Below, piece after piece: positions 1 through 8,252 of a stretch of 56,389 nucleotides of DNA; position 1 is the first letter of the stretch; each line of letters opens with the position of its first letter. A program made the translations under genes and the position numbers. The stretch is from Acidobacteriaceae bacterium (lineage in GTDB: Bacteria; Acidobacteriota; Terriglobia; Bryobacterales; Bryobacteraceae): positions 1-56,389 of the forward strand of contig JAFATG010000358.1 of NCBI GenBank assembly GCA_019244055.1. Direction: 5' to 3'. Under the pieces are notes generated by a model that worked only from the letters and a program-made list of their open reading frames with translations, was not told the DNA's origin and did no database searches.

Positions 1-93
1 GAAGACTATGAAATCGCGCGCCGTTTCGTGCTGACATGCCAGAGCTATCCAATTACCGATCAAATCACCGTCGATTACGATCAGGACAACTGA
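1..93 (+). CDS. paaE: Phenylacetyl-CoA epoxidase reductase subunit PaaE, C-terminal end (partial)
   Basis: The window opens inside a reading frame that ends with TGA at 91-93 and encodes 30 residues. They include RRFVLTCQSYP and end in VDYDQDN. This is the pattern at the end of PaaE-type reductases, where the last cysteine of the C-terminal plant-type [2Fe-2S] ferredoxin domain sits in a V-L-x-C-Q motif. PaaE passes electrons from NADPH to the PaaABCD oxygenase that epoxidises phenylacetyl-CoA. Only the tail is visible, so the call rests on this motif plus the paaN and paaG genes immediately downstream; another ferredoxin-domain reductase cannot be excluded. Confidence 0.7.
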   Translation, partial: EDYEIARRFVLTCQSYPITDQITVDYDQDN

Positions 94-110
94 AAACCAG
101 GTAAACGAAC

Positions 111-1775
111 GTGCCAGAAAATTTCTTTGCTCGCCATCAGCCATTACTGAAGCAAGCTGTTGCAGCGATCCAGACTCGCGGCTATTGGAGTCCCTTCTCG
201 GAAATGCCAAGCCCCAAAGCCTATGGAGAAACGGCGAACGATGAAGGCAAGAAAGCCTTCGATGCGCTCTTGCACAAGCCGTTTCCATTGGATCAGCCCG
301 GTACGACAGGCAAGACCGGCCGCGAGGAATCGCCATTCGGATTCGAGCTCGGCATCACGTACCCAAAGGTGAACCTGGACGATCTAATCCCGGCGGTCCA
401 GCGCGCGGAAGCGGCCTGGCGGAACGCTGGACCCGAAACCTGGACGGGTATCGCCCTCGAAAGCCTCGTCCGACTGAATAAGAAGAGCTTCGAAATGGCC
501 TACGCGGTTATGCACACCACCGGTCAGGCGTTCATGATGGCCTTTCAGGCCGGCGGCCCGCATGCCCAGGATCGCGGCCTCGAAGCCGTGGCGTATGCGT
601 GGTCGGAGATCAGCCGCGTTCCCAAGACTGCCCGCTGGGAGAAGCCGCAAGACAAAAATGAGCCTCTTCGAATGGAGAAGCACTATCGCGTCGTGCCTCG
701 CGGTATCGCACTCGTGATCGGCTGCTGTACGTTCCCCACCTGGAACAGCTATCCGGGTCTGTTCGCTAGCCTCACAACCGGAAATGCAGTGATCGTGAAG
801 CCGCACCCGGGCGCCATTCTGTCCTTGGCGATTACGGTTCAGGTTATCCGCGGCGTATTGGCCGAAGCCGGTCTCGATCCAAACATTGTTACGCTGGTCG
901 CGCATGAAAAGGGCGATGATGTCGCGCAGAAGCTGGCCCTCCGCCCCGAAATCAAGATCATCGACTTCACCGGCAGCTCGCGTAATGGCGAGTGGCTCGA
1001 ACGCAACGCGCATCAGGCGCAAGTGTTTACGGAAAAGGCCGGCGTCAACCCGATCATTATCGATTCCACCAACGACCTGAAGGGCATGGTGCGCAACATT
1101 GCCTTCTCCTTGTCGCTGTACTCGGGCCAGATGTGTACTGCGCCGCAAAACATCTATGTCCCTCAATCGGGGATCGATACCGCGGAAGGCCATTTGAGTT
1201 TCGATCAGGTCGCGAATGCGATCGGCGAAGGCATTAGCAAGCTCCTATCGGATACGGGACGAGCGGTCGAAGTCCTGGGCGCCATTCAAAACGAAGATAT
1301 TCTGCATCGCATCGAGCAAGCGCGCGGTCTTGGCGAGATAGTCGTCGATAGCAAACAGCTTCCGCATCCCCAATTCGAAAAAGCGCGCGTATACACGCCC
1401 TTGCTCCTGAAGGCCACCGCGGGTGATGAGGCAAAGTTTATGCGCGAGCTGTTCGGGCCCATTGCTTTCGTCGTTGCCACGCAGAACACAGCACAAAGCA
1501 TCGAGATTGCCAAACGCGCTGCGCTCGAGCATGGCGCCATCACGATGTCTGTTTACTCAACCGACAACAAAGTCCTCAATAAGGTTCGTGACGCAGCAGC
1601 GGAATCGGGCGTCTCGCTCTCCTGCAATCTGACCGGTGGCGTATTCGTGAATCAATCCGCTGCTTATAGTGATTTTCATGCATCGGGAGCCAATCCTGCC
1701 GCGAACTCTTCTCTGACCGACACTGCGTTCGTGGCGAATCGATTCCGCGTGGCGCAAAGCCGGGCTCATGTCTAA
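111..1775 (+). CDS. paaN: Phenylacetic acid degradation protein PaaN (aldehyde dehydrogenase superfamily)
   Basis: This 554-residue cytoplasmic protein belongs to the aldehyde dehydrogenase fold. The catalytic thiol is Cys342 in the motif SGQMCTAP, and Glu308 in FTEKAG is at the expected distance upstream to act as the general base. Its length and N-terminal stretch (RGYWSPFSEMPSPKAYGE) match the single-domain PaaN subgroup rather than the two-domain PaaZ fusion. PaaN-type enzymes are thought to oxidise the ring-opened semialdehyde of phenylacetate catabolism. The start is GTG at 111, 17 bases after the paaE stop, with only a weak ribosome site. The gene overlaps paaG by 8 bases, so the three genes form one operon. 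Confidence 0.85.
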   Translation: MPENFFARHQPLLKQAVAAIQTRGYWSPFSEMPSPKAYGETANDEGKKAFDALLHKPFPLDQPGTTGKTGREESPFGFELGITYPKVNLDDLIPAVQRAEAAWRNAGPETWTGIALESLVRLNKKSFEMAYAVMHTTGQAFMMAFQAGGPHAQDRGLEAVAYAWSEISRVPKTARWEKPQDKNEPLRMEKHYRVVPRGIALVIGCCTFPTWNSYPGLFASLTTGNAVIVKPHPGAILSLAITVQVIRGVLAEAGLDPNIVTLVAHEKGDDVAQKLALRPEIKIIDFTGSSRNGEWLERNAHQAQVFTEKAGVNPIIIDSTNDLKGMVRNIAFSLSLYSGQMCTAPQNIYVPQSGIDTAEGHLSFDQVANAIGEGISKLLSDTGRAVEVLGAIQNEDILHRIEQARGLGEIVVDSKQLPHPQFEKARVYTPLLLKATAGDEAKFMRELFGPIAFVVATQNTAQSIEIAKRAALEHGAITMSVYSTDNKVLNKVRDAAAESGVSLSCNLTGGVFVNQSAAYSDFHASGANPAANSSLTDTAFVANRFRVAQSRAHV

Positions 1776-2562
1776 TGACTACGAAACTATCCTGTTCGGG
1801 ATCGACGACAGCGTCGCCCGGCTGACCCTGAACCGTCCCGACAAGCTAAATAGCTTCAACGTCCCGATGCATCTCGATATTCAACAGGCGCTCGGGGAAG
1901 TGGAGCGCAGCGAAGCCGTGCGCGTGCTGCTGATCACGGGCTCGGGGCGCGGTTTCTGCGCGGGACAGGACCTTTCCGATCGTGCTCTGGCGCCCGGCGA
2001 AGCCATCGACCTCGGCGCTTCCATCGAAGCGTATTACGCGCCGCTCGTCCGCCGTTTGCGTTCGCTTTCGCTTCCGGTCGTTTGCGCCGTCAACGGAGTC
2101 GCTGCAGGTGCCGGAGCAAACCTGGCATTCGCGTGCGATATCGTCATTGCGGCGAAGTCGGCGAGCTTCATTGAGTCGTTCTGTAAGCTTGGTTTGATTC
2201 CCGACACCGGTGGCACGTATTTCCTTCCCCGGCTGATCGGCAGTGCGCGAGCCGTGGGAATGGCGATGCTGGGGCATAAGATCTCAGCCGAGCAAGCTGC
2301 CGCTTGGGGACTGATCTGGCAGTGCGTTGACGATGCAGATTTTTCAGCCGCTGTTGACAAGCTTGTAGCGCAACTGGCTTCAGCGCCCACGCGCGGCTTG
2401 GCCCGCATCAAACAAGCCATCTACTCTTCCGGCGAAAACGCGCTTGACCGGCAATTGGATCTCGAACGCGACCTGATGCGCGAACTGGGGCGTTCGCAAG
2501 ATTTCCGCGAAGGTGTTGCGGCATTTCTAGAGAAGCGCGCGCCGCGGTTCACCGGTAAGTAA
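1768..2562 (+). CDS. paaG: Enoyl-CoA hydratase/isomerase PaaG-type (ring-1,2-epoxyphenylacetyl-CoA isomerase)
   Basis: A 264-residue crotonase-fold enzyme. The oxyanion-hole region FCAGQDLSDR lies at residues 63-72, and GLIPDTGGT (residues 142-150) carries Asp146 at the position where PaaG has its catalytic aspartate and true hydratases have glutamate. PaaG converts the ring epoxide of phenylacetyl-CoA to the oxepin-CoA that is then ring-opened. The ATG at 1768 lies inside the end of paaN, so translation is probably coupled. Motif and neighbourhood agree on PaaG; a generic enoyl-CoA hydratase is the alternative. Confidence 0.85.
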   Translation: MSNDYETILFGIDDSVARLTLNRPDKLNSFNVPMHLDIQQALGEVERSEAVRVLLITGSGRGFCAGQDLSDRALAPGEAIDLGASIEAYYAPLVRRLRSLSLPVVCAVNGVAAGAGANLAFACDIVIAAKSASFIESFCKLGLIPDTGGTYFLPRLIGSARAVGMAMLGHKISAEQAAAWGLIWQCVDDADFSAAVDKLVAQLASAPTRGLARIKQAIYSSGENALDRQLDLERDLMRELGRSQDFREGVAAFLEKRAPRFTGK

Positions 2563-2577
2563 CGCCGGCAAAACTGC

Positions 2578-2979
2578 TCACGTTAGCGCGGATGTGCAGA
2601 AGGCGCACCGCTTCGCCGCGATGGGAATTTCGCTCAGGCACTCGGGGCACTTCTTCGTCGTCGGATCCGGCGGGGCTTCGCCTCGGCGCAGGCGCGCCAT
2701 GAGCGCGTTCATTGGCAGCACGATGAAGTAGTACACTGCCGCCGCAATGAGGACAAATGACACCAGTGCGTTGATGAAATCGCCAATCAAGAATCTGCTG
2801 TTGTGAACGGTAAAGTAGATCTGCCTGAAATCAGGCTTGCCCCCAATTGCGGCTATGAGCGGGGTAATCAGATCCGTGACCAGGGCTGTCACGACCGCTC
2901 CAAAAGCCGCCCCCATCACCACCGCGACCGCCAAATCGATTACGTTTCCACGCAGAAGGAATTTCTTGAACTCTTTCAT
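2578..2979 (-). CDS. mscL: Large-conductance mechanosensitive channel MscL with C-terminal zinc-ribbon-like tail
   Basis: A 133-residue inner-membrane channel that opens under membrane tension during osmotic downshock. The N-terminus MKEFKKFLLRGNVIDLAVAV contains the amphipathic S1 helix and the first transmembrane segment; the second transmembrane helix is at about residues 67-90. After the basic cytoplasmic segment the usual C-terminal helix is replaced by a four-cysteine element, CPEC at 111-114 and CAFC at 125-128, which looks like a small zinc ribbon. The gene converges with paaG (15 bases between stops) and is divergent from the SPW protein gene. An AGGA ribosome site precedes the ATG. 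Confidence 0.93.
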   Translation of the reverse strand: MKEFKKFLLRGNVIDLAVAVVMGAAFGAVVTALVTDLITPLIAAIGGKPDFRQIYFTVHNSRFLIGDFINALVSFVLIAAAVYYFIVLPMNALMARLRRGEAPPDPTTKKCPECLSEIPIAAKRCAFCTSALT

Positions 2980-3091
2980 AAGCGTCCTGCATTTCTCCTT
3001 TGTTTCTAATTGGTTCCTTGGCTCACGCCACAGCTAGACTAAATCATATTGCCAAGCTGGCATTTCCGCGTCTAAACAAGAGGAGATTCTC

Positions 3092-3490
3092 ATGGCGACA
3101 TACATGCATCCGACAATCAAAGAAACGCCAACGCGGCGAGACACCTTGATCGCAGCTCAAACGGTCAGCCTTATGTGCGCAGTAGGCGCGCTCTGGTTAT
3201 TCGTTTCGCCTTGGGCCGACGGCTTCTCTGATTATCGCGACCCGTGGAATGCATGGATCGTCGGCGCAGTCATGTTTGTGTGCTCACTCATCCGGCTCAT
3301 CGGACCCGCCCGAACCACCTTCTTCAGCTACGTGAACGCTGTACTGGCTGTCTGGATCCTTGTTTCGCCGTGGGTCTATGGCTATGCCGGAAATGGTCCC
3401 CGGTTGACGAATAGTCTGGCAGTGGGGGTCTTCATCCTCGCGATGTCGCTTGTCTCGGCCAGAGAAACGCGACACCTCTCCGGCCTCTGA
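3092..3490 (+). CDS. SPW-repeat family small membrane protein
   Basis: A 132-residue protein with four hydrophobic segments arranged as two tandem halves. Each half contains the hallmark Ser-Pro-Trp: LFVSPWADGF near residues 41-50 and ILVSPWVYGY near residues 90-99. This is the SPW repeat family of small inner-membrane proteins, whose function is not established. The ATG at 3092 has a good GAGGAG ribosome site at 3080-3085. It stands alone between divergent mscL and a TTG-initiated oxidoreductase 23 bases downstream, with which it may be co-transcribed. Confidence 0.8.
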   Translation: MATYMHPTIKETPTRRDTLIAAQTVSLMCAVGALWLFVSPWADGFSDYRDPWNAWIVGAVMFVCSLIRLIGPARTTFFSYVNAVLAVWILVSPWVYGYAGNGPRLTNSLAVGVFILAMSLVSARETRHLSGL

Positions 3491-3513
3491 AGCCGGCTTC
3501 GTAAGATCTAGAA

Positions 3514-4743
3514 TTGAGTACCTTAATCACCAGGCGCGAATGGGGCTTGTCTGCGCTCGCGGCGGGCGCGATTGCAAACGTGACGAAAACAGATAAGACT
3601 TACGCCGTTATCGGTGCCGGCGTGTTCGGTTCCTGGACCGCGTATAAACTTCGCCAAGCCGGCCATAACGTTCTTCTGCTCGATGCCTACGGACCGGCCA
3701 ATATGCGCGCAAGTTCGGGCGGAGAATCGCGTATCATTCGCGCTTCCTACGGCAAGGACGAAATCTACACGCGCATGGCCGTAAAATCGCTCGCTCAGTG
3801 GGACGCATTTTTCCAGAAGACCGGCCGCTCACTGCTCTATCGAACGGGCGTGCTGTGGATCGCCAAGCCGGACAATGCGTATGCGAACGAGAGCCGCGAA
3901 ATGCTGCGCAAAGTGGGCGTGCCCTTCAAGGATTTGGCCCCGGACGAAACTCAAAAGCTCTATCCCCAGATTCGAGTCGAGCCCGGCGCCGGCGCGATCT
4001 TCGAACCGAACAGCGGCGCTCTCATGGCCCGCGAAGCCGTGCAAGCGGTAGTTGCTCAGTTTATGCGCGATGGCGGGCAGTTCCGCCATGCCGCCGTGCG
4101 CACGCCCGAGGGCAACGGTCACTTGGAACAAATTCTTACTTCCGATGGTTCGCCCATACGCGCGGATGCCTTCGTGTTTGCCTGTGGAGCCTGGCTCGGA
4201 AGAGTTCTGCCCGACGTACTAGGCAAGAAAATTTTCCCGACGCGCCAGGAGGTCTTCTTCTTTGGGCCGCTTTCCGGGGACCGCCGCTTCGAGCCGCCCC
4301 AGATGCCCGTCTGGATTGATTTCGGCGATAACGGCGGAATGTACGGCTTCCCCGATCTGGATACGCGCGGCTTCAAGGTCGCCTTCGACTTGCACGGACC
4401 CGAATTTGACCCGGATACCGGGAACCGTTTTCCTTCTCCACAGAAGACCGAAGAAGCGCGGGCCTACGTGTCGGAGCGTTTTCCTGGTTTGGCGCACTCG
4501 CCTATAGTCGGTTCAAGAGTCTGTCAGTACGAGAACAGCTCAAACGGCGATTTCGTCATCGATCGCCATCCGGCATTCGACAACGTCTGGATCTGCGGTG
4601 GAGGCTCTGGTCACGGCTTTAAACATGGTCCGGCCGTCGGAGAGTACACTGCCGCTCGCGTGCTGGGCGCGGCCGATCCCCCGATTGAACCGCGCTTCTC
4701 TCTTGCTTCAAAGTCTACTGTCCAGCACCGTTCCGTAATCTAG
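3514..4743 (+). CDS. FAD-dependent amino acid oxidase, sarcosine oxidase/N-methyltryptophan oxidase type
   Basis: A 409-residue flavoprotein of the monomeric sarcosine oxidase (SoxA/SolA) type, which oxidises N-methyl or secondary amines to an aldehyde, an amine and hydrogen peroxide. The dinucleotide-binding motif IGAGVFG follows at about residue 33, and GGESRIIRASY is typical of the family. Cys337 in SRVCQYE is at the place where monomeric sarcosine oxidase binds FAD covalently, and the C-terminus has the family signature GGGSGHGFKHGP. The TTG start gives an N-terminus with a twin arginine (ITRREWGLSALAAGAIA) followed by a short hydrophobic run, so Tat export is possible but weak. The substrate is unknown. 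Confidence 0.75.
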   Translation: MSTLITRREWGLSALAAGAIANVTKTDKTYAVIGAGVFGSWTAYKLRQAGHNVLLLDAYGPANMRASSGGESRIIRASYGKDEIYTRMAVKSLAQWDAFFQKTGRSLLYRTGVLWIAKPDNAYANESREMLRKVGVPFKDLAPDETQKLYPQIRVEPGAGAIFEPNSGALMAREAVQAVVAQFMRDGGQFRHAAVRTPEGNGHLEQILTSDGSPIRADAFVFACGAWLGRVLPDVLGKKIFPTRQEVFFFGPLSGDRRFEPPQMPVWIDFGDNGGMYGFPDLDTRGFKVAFDLHGPEFDPDTGNRFPSPQKTEEARAYVSERFPGLAHSPIVGSRVCQYENSSNGDFVIDRHPAFDNVWICGGGSGHGFKHGPAVGEYTAARVLGAADPPIEPRFSLASKSTVQHRSVI

Positions 4744-4759
4744 CGGCCCGGGGCGCAAA

Positions 4760-7700
4760 TCAGAACTGGAAGTGCAGCCCGAACTGCATCTGCCGCATTG
4801 GCACTTGAATGTACGTGATTTGCCCCGCCCCGCTTGCGTCGATCGTGGAGCTTGGATTCCCCAGATTTACGTGATTGAACACGTTGAACGCGTCGGCACG
4901 CAACTCGAGCCTCCAGCGCTCGCTCGGTATTACGTTCTTGGACAGGGAAACGTCGGTTTCCCACAGGTCGGGTCCGCGAAGAGAGTTGCGCCCCGCGGTC
5001 CCCTGGCGGAACGGCTGCAGCGGCTCGCTAAACGCTGCCACATTGAACCATTGGCTCGCATTGGGATTTGGAACGCTCGGGTTACCAATCACGTCCGCTC
5101 GCACTTGAGAAAAATCCGGATCGTTCAACAGCGGGGCATTTGCCACGGTCGGCGTAAAGGGTAGCCCCGTTCCCCAGGTGTTGACGCCGCTCAACCGCCA
5201 GCCGCCAACGATTGCATCCGCAACGGCGTTGTTACCGAGGTTCCAATGACGATTACGGCCGACAGGAATGTCCCAGTTGTAGGTGAACGTGATCTCCTGG
5301 GTCCGATCCCACGACGCCGGGCCGTAGTCGTTCTGTGGGGCATAGATGTTCGAAGGCGCACCCCCGGCTCCTTCTGACGCGTAATCCATAGCCTTCGACC
5401 ACGTATAGGTAAACAAAAAATCGAGTCCGCGCGAAAATTGCTTCTGAAACTTGGTCTGCAGCGCGTTGTAGTTCGAATTGGTGCAATTGCAATATTGGGT
5501 GAGATATTGTGTCAGACCGAACGGGTTGTAAAAGGGACGGCGAGGATTCAAGTCACCGGGACCAGGCACGGCTTGGTTACGATTCACATTCTCGTATAGA
5601 TGCCGGCCGACGTTTCCTACATACGCGACTTCCAAGGCCATGGTGGAAGTCAACTGCTGTTGAACTGTGAAGTTCCAGAAATAAACTTCTGGGATCCGAT
5701 AAGAATTCAGCGGATCCGTGAAGTAGTTGATTCCGATTCCATTGGGCAGCGGATAACGTCCGTTTGAGCCCACGGGTGGATTCACCGGCACGGGCGGTCC
5801 GTTGAGCAGATTGAACGGCGCGAAATATATGTTAGATTGAGTCACGCTTTGCGCATTCACGATCGGTGGATTGTAATCGGCACCTTGCCCGAAAACGGAA
5901 CCCAGTCCGGAAGGCGTAGCGCTGATTCCAAACCCCGTGCGCACGACCGTTTTCGGCGCGGCTTGGTAAGCAATGCCGATACGCGGCTCGAATAGCTTGT
6001 TGTATGCCTGCACCCCAAGATTTATGGGAACGCTGCCCACTCCGGCAACAAGCACCTCGCCCGTGGATGGATCAAAGCTGCCCGCCCCGCCCGGTTTTGC
6101 GGCCACTTGCGGCAGATAGTCTTCCCAGCGCAGGCCGTAGTTCACGGTCAACTTTGACGTGACCCGCCACGAATCTTGCCCAAAGAAAAACAGACGTGTT
6201 TGCCGAAGTCCGGGATAGTAATCATAAGCCGTATAATAGCGGCCAAATGTGGCTGGCAGTCCCAAAAGGTAGGACGCGAGCCCCGAGCCGGTAGAAGCAC
6301 TTCCCGCAGCTAGCTGGTCGATGCCGAAATCACCCGTTTCCGAGGCGTTGAAGGTGATCTCACCCGAACGATGCGTATCGCTCGGGATTCTCTGCTGTTG
6401 CGCGCGCCGGATGTCCGCGCCGAATTTGATGGTGTGATTCCCTGTGATCTTGGTCCAGTTATCCACCCATTGAAACTGGTTTTCGGTCTCCTTCAGCGGG
6501 CAATTGCACTGATTTACGTTAAGCCCATAGCCAAAGTTGAAGCCGCCGCTCCCAACAATATAAAATGCGGGTAATCCCGTCGTTGATGGTGATCCCGTGT
6601 TCAATCCCGGCAGCCCGGCATCTTGCGCCGGCGTAGTGCCGGCGTCGTTCGGCTGGACGCGAATTCGATAGCGATAAAAACCGAAGCGAGCATCGGTCAC
6701 AAGGGTAGGGCTGAAGGTGTGATCCAGTCCGAGCGCGAGGCTTTGGTTACGGTCAATCGAATCACCCGAGAATTGAAAGGCACTGGGACCGCCGCCGGCA
6801 TCGCCGAAAGCCGCGGGCGCGTAGTTGTTGAAATCCGCGATGGTGTAGCGGCCGAAGATGTGAGTCTTGGTGCTCCAGTTGTAATCGACACGCCCGTCGT
6901 ATTGGTCCGTATTAAACCTCTGAACGCCGTCGCTGATATAGTTGTTGAAGAAGCTGCTGCCATTGTTTGGAAGCGGAAGCAGCGACAACAGTTTCTGCAT
7001 GGGGGCGGTGACCGGGATCATGTTTGGCTGGCCGTTGACGGTGTAGGCCTCGCGTCCGGAGCCATCTGCGGCGCCCGTGTTGGGGTTGAACACCATCCCA
7101 TCTCGAGCAGCCACTGTCCCACCCTCCGTCGTTGGAACCATCGCGGGATTTGCGCACGGCCCGGTGGAGACACTGCCGTCCGCGCAAATGTAATTGCCGA
7201 GCAGCGCACTCAGGTCCCCGTTACGTTCTGCCGCGGTAGGCACCGTCGTAAGAACCGATCCTCCCGTTCTACGCCGCGTACCCTGATAGTCAAAGAAACC
7301 GAAAAGCTTATCCTTGAGGACCGGAAACCCCACCGAGCCACCAAACTGGTTCCAGCGGAGCGGCGGATTCAGTTGGGTGAACGGGTTCGTAGCATTCGTA
7401 ATGTTATTCCGCAAGTATTCAAACAGCGATCCGTGCCACTGGTTCGTGCCCGATTTCGTCGTTGCCTGGATGAGAGCGCCGGCTGCGGAGCCGAACTCCG
7501 CCTCATAGTTGCTCGTGCTGACCTTGAATTCCTGCAGTGAATCAACGTCCGGATTGATGACTGCGATTCCCAGAATCGCGCTGTCATTCTCCGTTCCGTC
7601 GAGCAGGAAGCCGTTCGCCGTAAAGAACTGGCCATTGGCGTTCGCCTGAATGCCCTGTTGTGGATTTTCAGCCGCGGAGTGCTGCCACGTGTTGAGCTGC

Positions 7701-8188
7701 GTTCCGGGAACAATAAGAAGGAGATTCGTGACGTTCCGGTCAAGCACCGGCAGTTGCTGCACTTGAGTGCCGGTCAGGGTAGTCGCGATCTCGGCCCGGT
7801 CCGTGGTGAGCAGCGGCGTCACATCCGTAACCTCCACGCTAGTTTGCACGCTCGCTGGCGCCAGCTTGACATCCAACGGAGTCGTGGCGTCGATCTCGAC
7901 CATTGCGTTTGCGGTGAACTTGCCAAATCCGGGACTCTCTACAGTCACCTGATAATGCCCGGCAAGCAGGTGCGTTTGTGAGAAATTACCGTCGCTGCTG
8001 CTCTGAACGTGATAGACAGCTCCGCGATCGAGATCGGTAATCGTGACGGTCGCGTTCGGTACAGCCGCGCCGGACGGATCGCTGATGGTCCCGGAAATAT
8101 TGCCCGACACCGCTTGGCCAAACGCCATTGCTGCGAGCAGAAAGGCGATTGCTGCGCCTGCCAGCGAATAGAGATATCTTGCGAACAT
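4760..8188 (-). CDS. Oar-like TonB-dependent outer-membrane receptor
   Basis: A 1142-residue secreted protein. It has a signal peptide (about 1-26), then a carboxypeptidase-regulatory-like domain starting ISGTISDPSGAAVPNATVTI (about 31-110), a plug domain containing LDRNVTNLLLIVPG, and a large beta-barrel ending in an aromatic residue (FGLHFQF), as outer-membrane proteins do. This architecture is strongly expanded in Acidobacteriota and is used for import of large substrates, often glycans or peptides. The ATG has a strong GGGAGG ribosome site at about 8194-8200. Downstream it converges with the sarcosine-oxidase-like gene; upstream on the same strand is a secreted deacetylase, which may be linked to it. 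The ligand cannot be deduced. Confidence 0.88.
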   Translation of the reverse strand: MFARYLYSLAGAAIAFLLAAMAFGQAVSGNISGTISDPSGAAVPNATVTITDLDRGAVYHVQSSSDGNFSQTHLLAGHYQVTVESPGFGKFTANAMVEIDATTPLDVKLAPASVQTSVEVTDVTPLLTTDRAEIATTLTGTQVQQLPVLDRNVTNLLLIVPGTQLNTWQHSAAENPQQGIQANANGQFFTANGFLLDGTENDSAILGIAVINPDVDSLQEFKVSTSNYEAEFGSAAGALIQATTKSGTNQWHGSLFEYLRNNITNATNPFTQLNPPLRWNQFGGSVGFPVLKDKLFGFFDYQGTRRRTGGSVLTTVPTAAERNGDLSALLGNYICADGSVSTGPCANPAMVPTTEGGTVAARDGMVFNPNTGAADGSGREAYTVNGQPNMIPVTAPMQKLLSLLPLPNNGSSFFNNYISDGVQRFNTDQYDGRVDYNWSTKTHIFGRYTIADFNNYAPAAFGDAGGGPSAFQFSGDSIDRNQSLALGLDHTFSPTLVTDARFGFYRYRIRVQPNDAGTTPAQDAGLPGLNTGSPSTTGLPAFYIVGSGGFNFGYGLNVNQCNCPLKETENQFQWVDNWTKITGNHTIKFGADIRRAQQQRIPSDTHRSGEITFNASETGDFGIDQLAAGSASTGSGLASYLLGLPATFGRYYTAYDYYPGLRQTRLFFFGQDSWRVTSKLTVNYGLRWEDYLPQVAAKPGGAGSFDPSTGEVLVAGVGSVPINLGVQAYNKLFEPRIGIAYQAAPKTVVRTGFGISATPSGLGSVFGQGADYNPPIVNAQSVTQSNIYFAPFNLLNGPPVPVNPPVGSNGRYPLPNGIGINYFTDPLNSYRIPEVYFWNFTVQQQLTSTMALEVAYVGNVGRHLYENVNRNQAVPGPGDLNPRRPFYNPFGLTQYLTQYCNCTNSNYNALQTKFQKQFSRGLDFLFTYTWSKAMDYASEGAGGAPSNIYAPQNDYGPASWDRTQEITFTYNWDIPVGRNRHWNLGNNAVADAIVGGWRLSGVNTWGTGLPFTPTVANAPLLNDPDFSQVRADVIGNPSVPNPNASQWFNVAAFSEPLQPFRQGTAGRNSLRGPDLWETDVSLSKNVIPSERWRLELRADAFNVFNHVNLGNPSSTIDASGAGQITYIQVPMRQMQFGLHFQF

Positions 8189-8252
8189 AAACTAACCTCC
8201 CTGATACACTGCTTTCTAGATAGACTAAGCGCAATCGCGTTTTGTTCAAATA

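Noticed and set aside
6623-7540. Long open frame of 305 codons on the plus strand inside the TonB receptor gene
   Set aside because: It lies wholly antisense to a strongly supported receptor gene. Its composition (Arg- and Val-rich) is what GC-rich coding DNA gives on the other strand.
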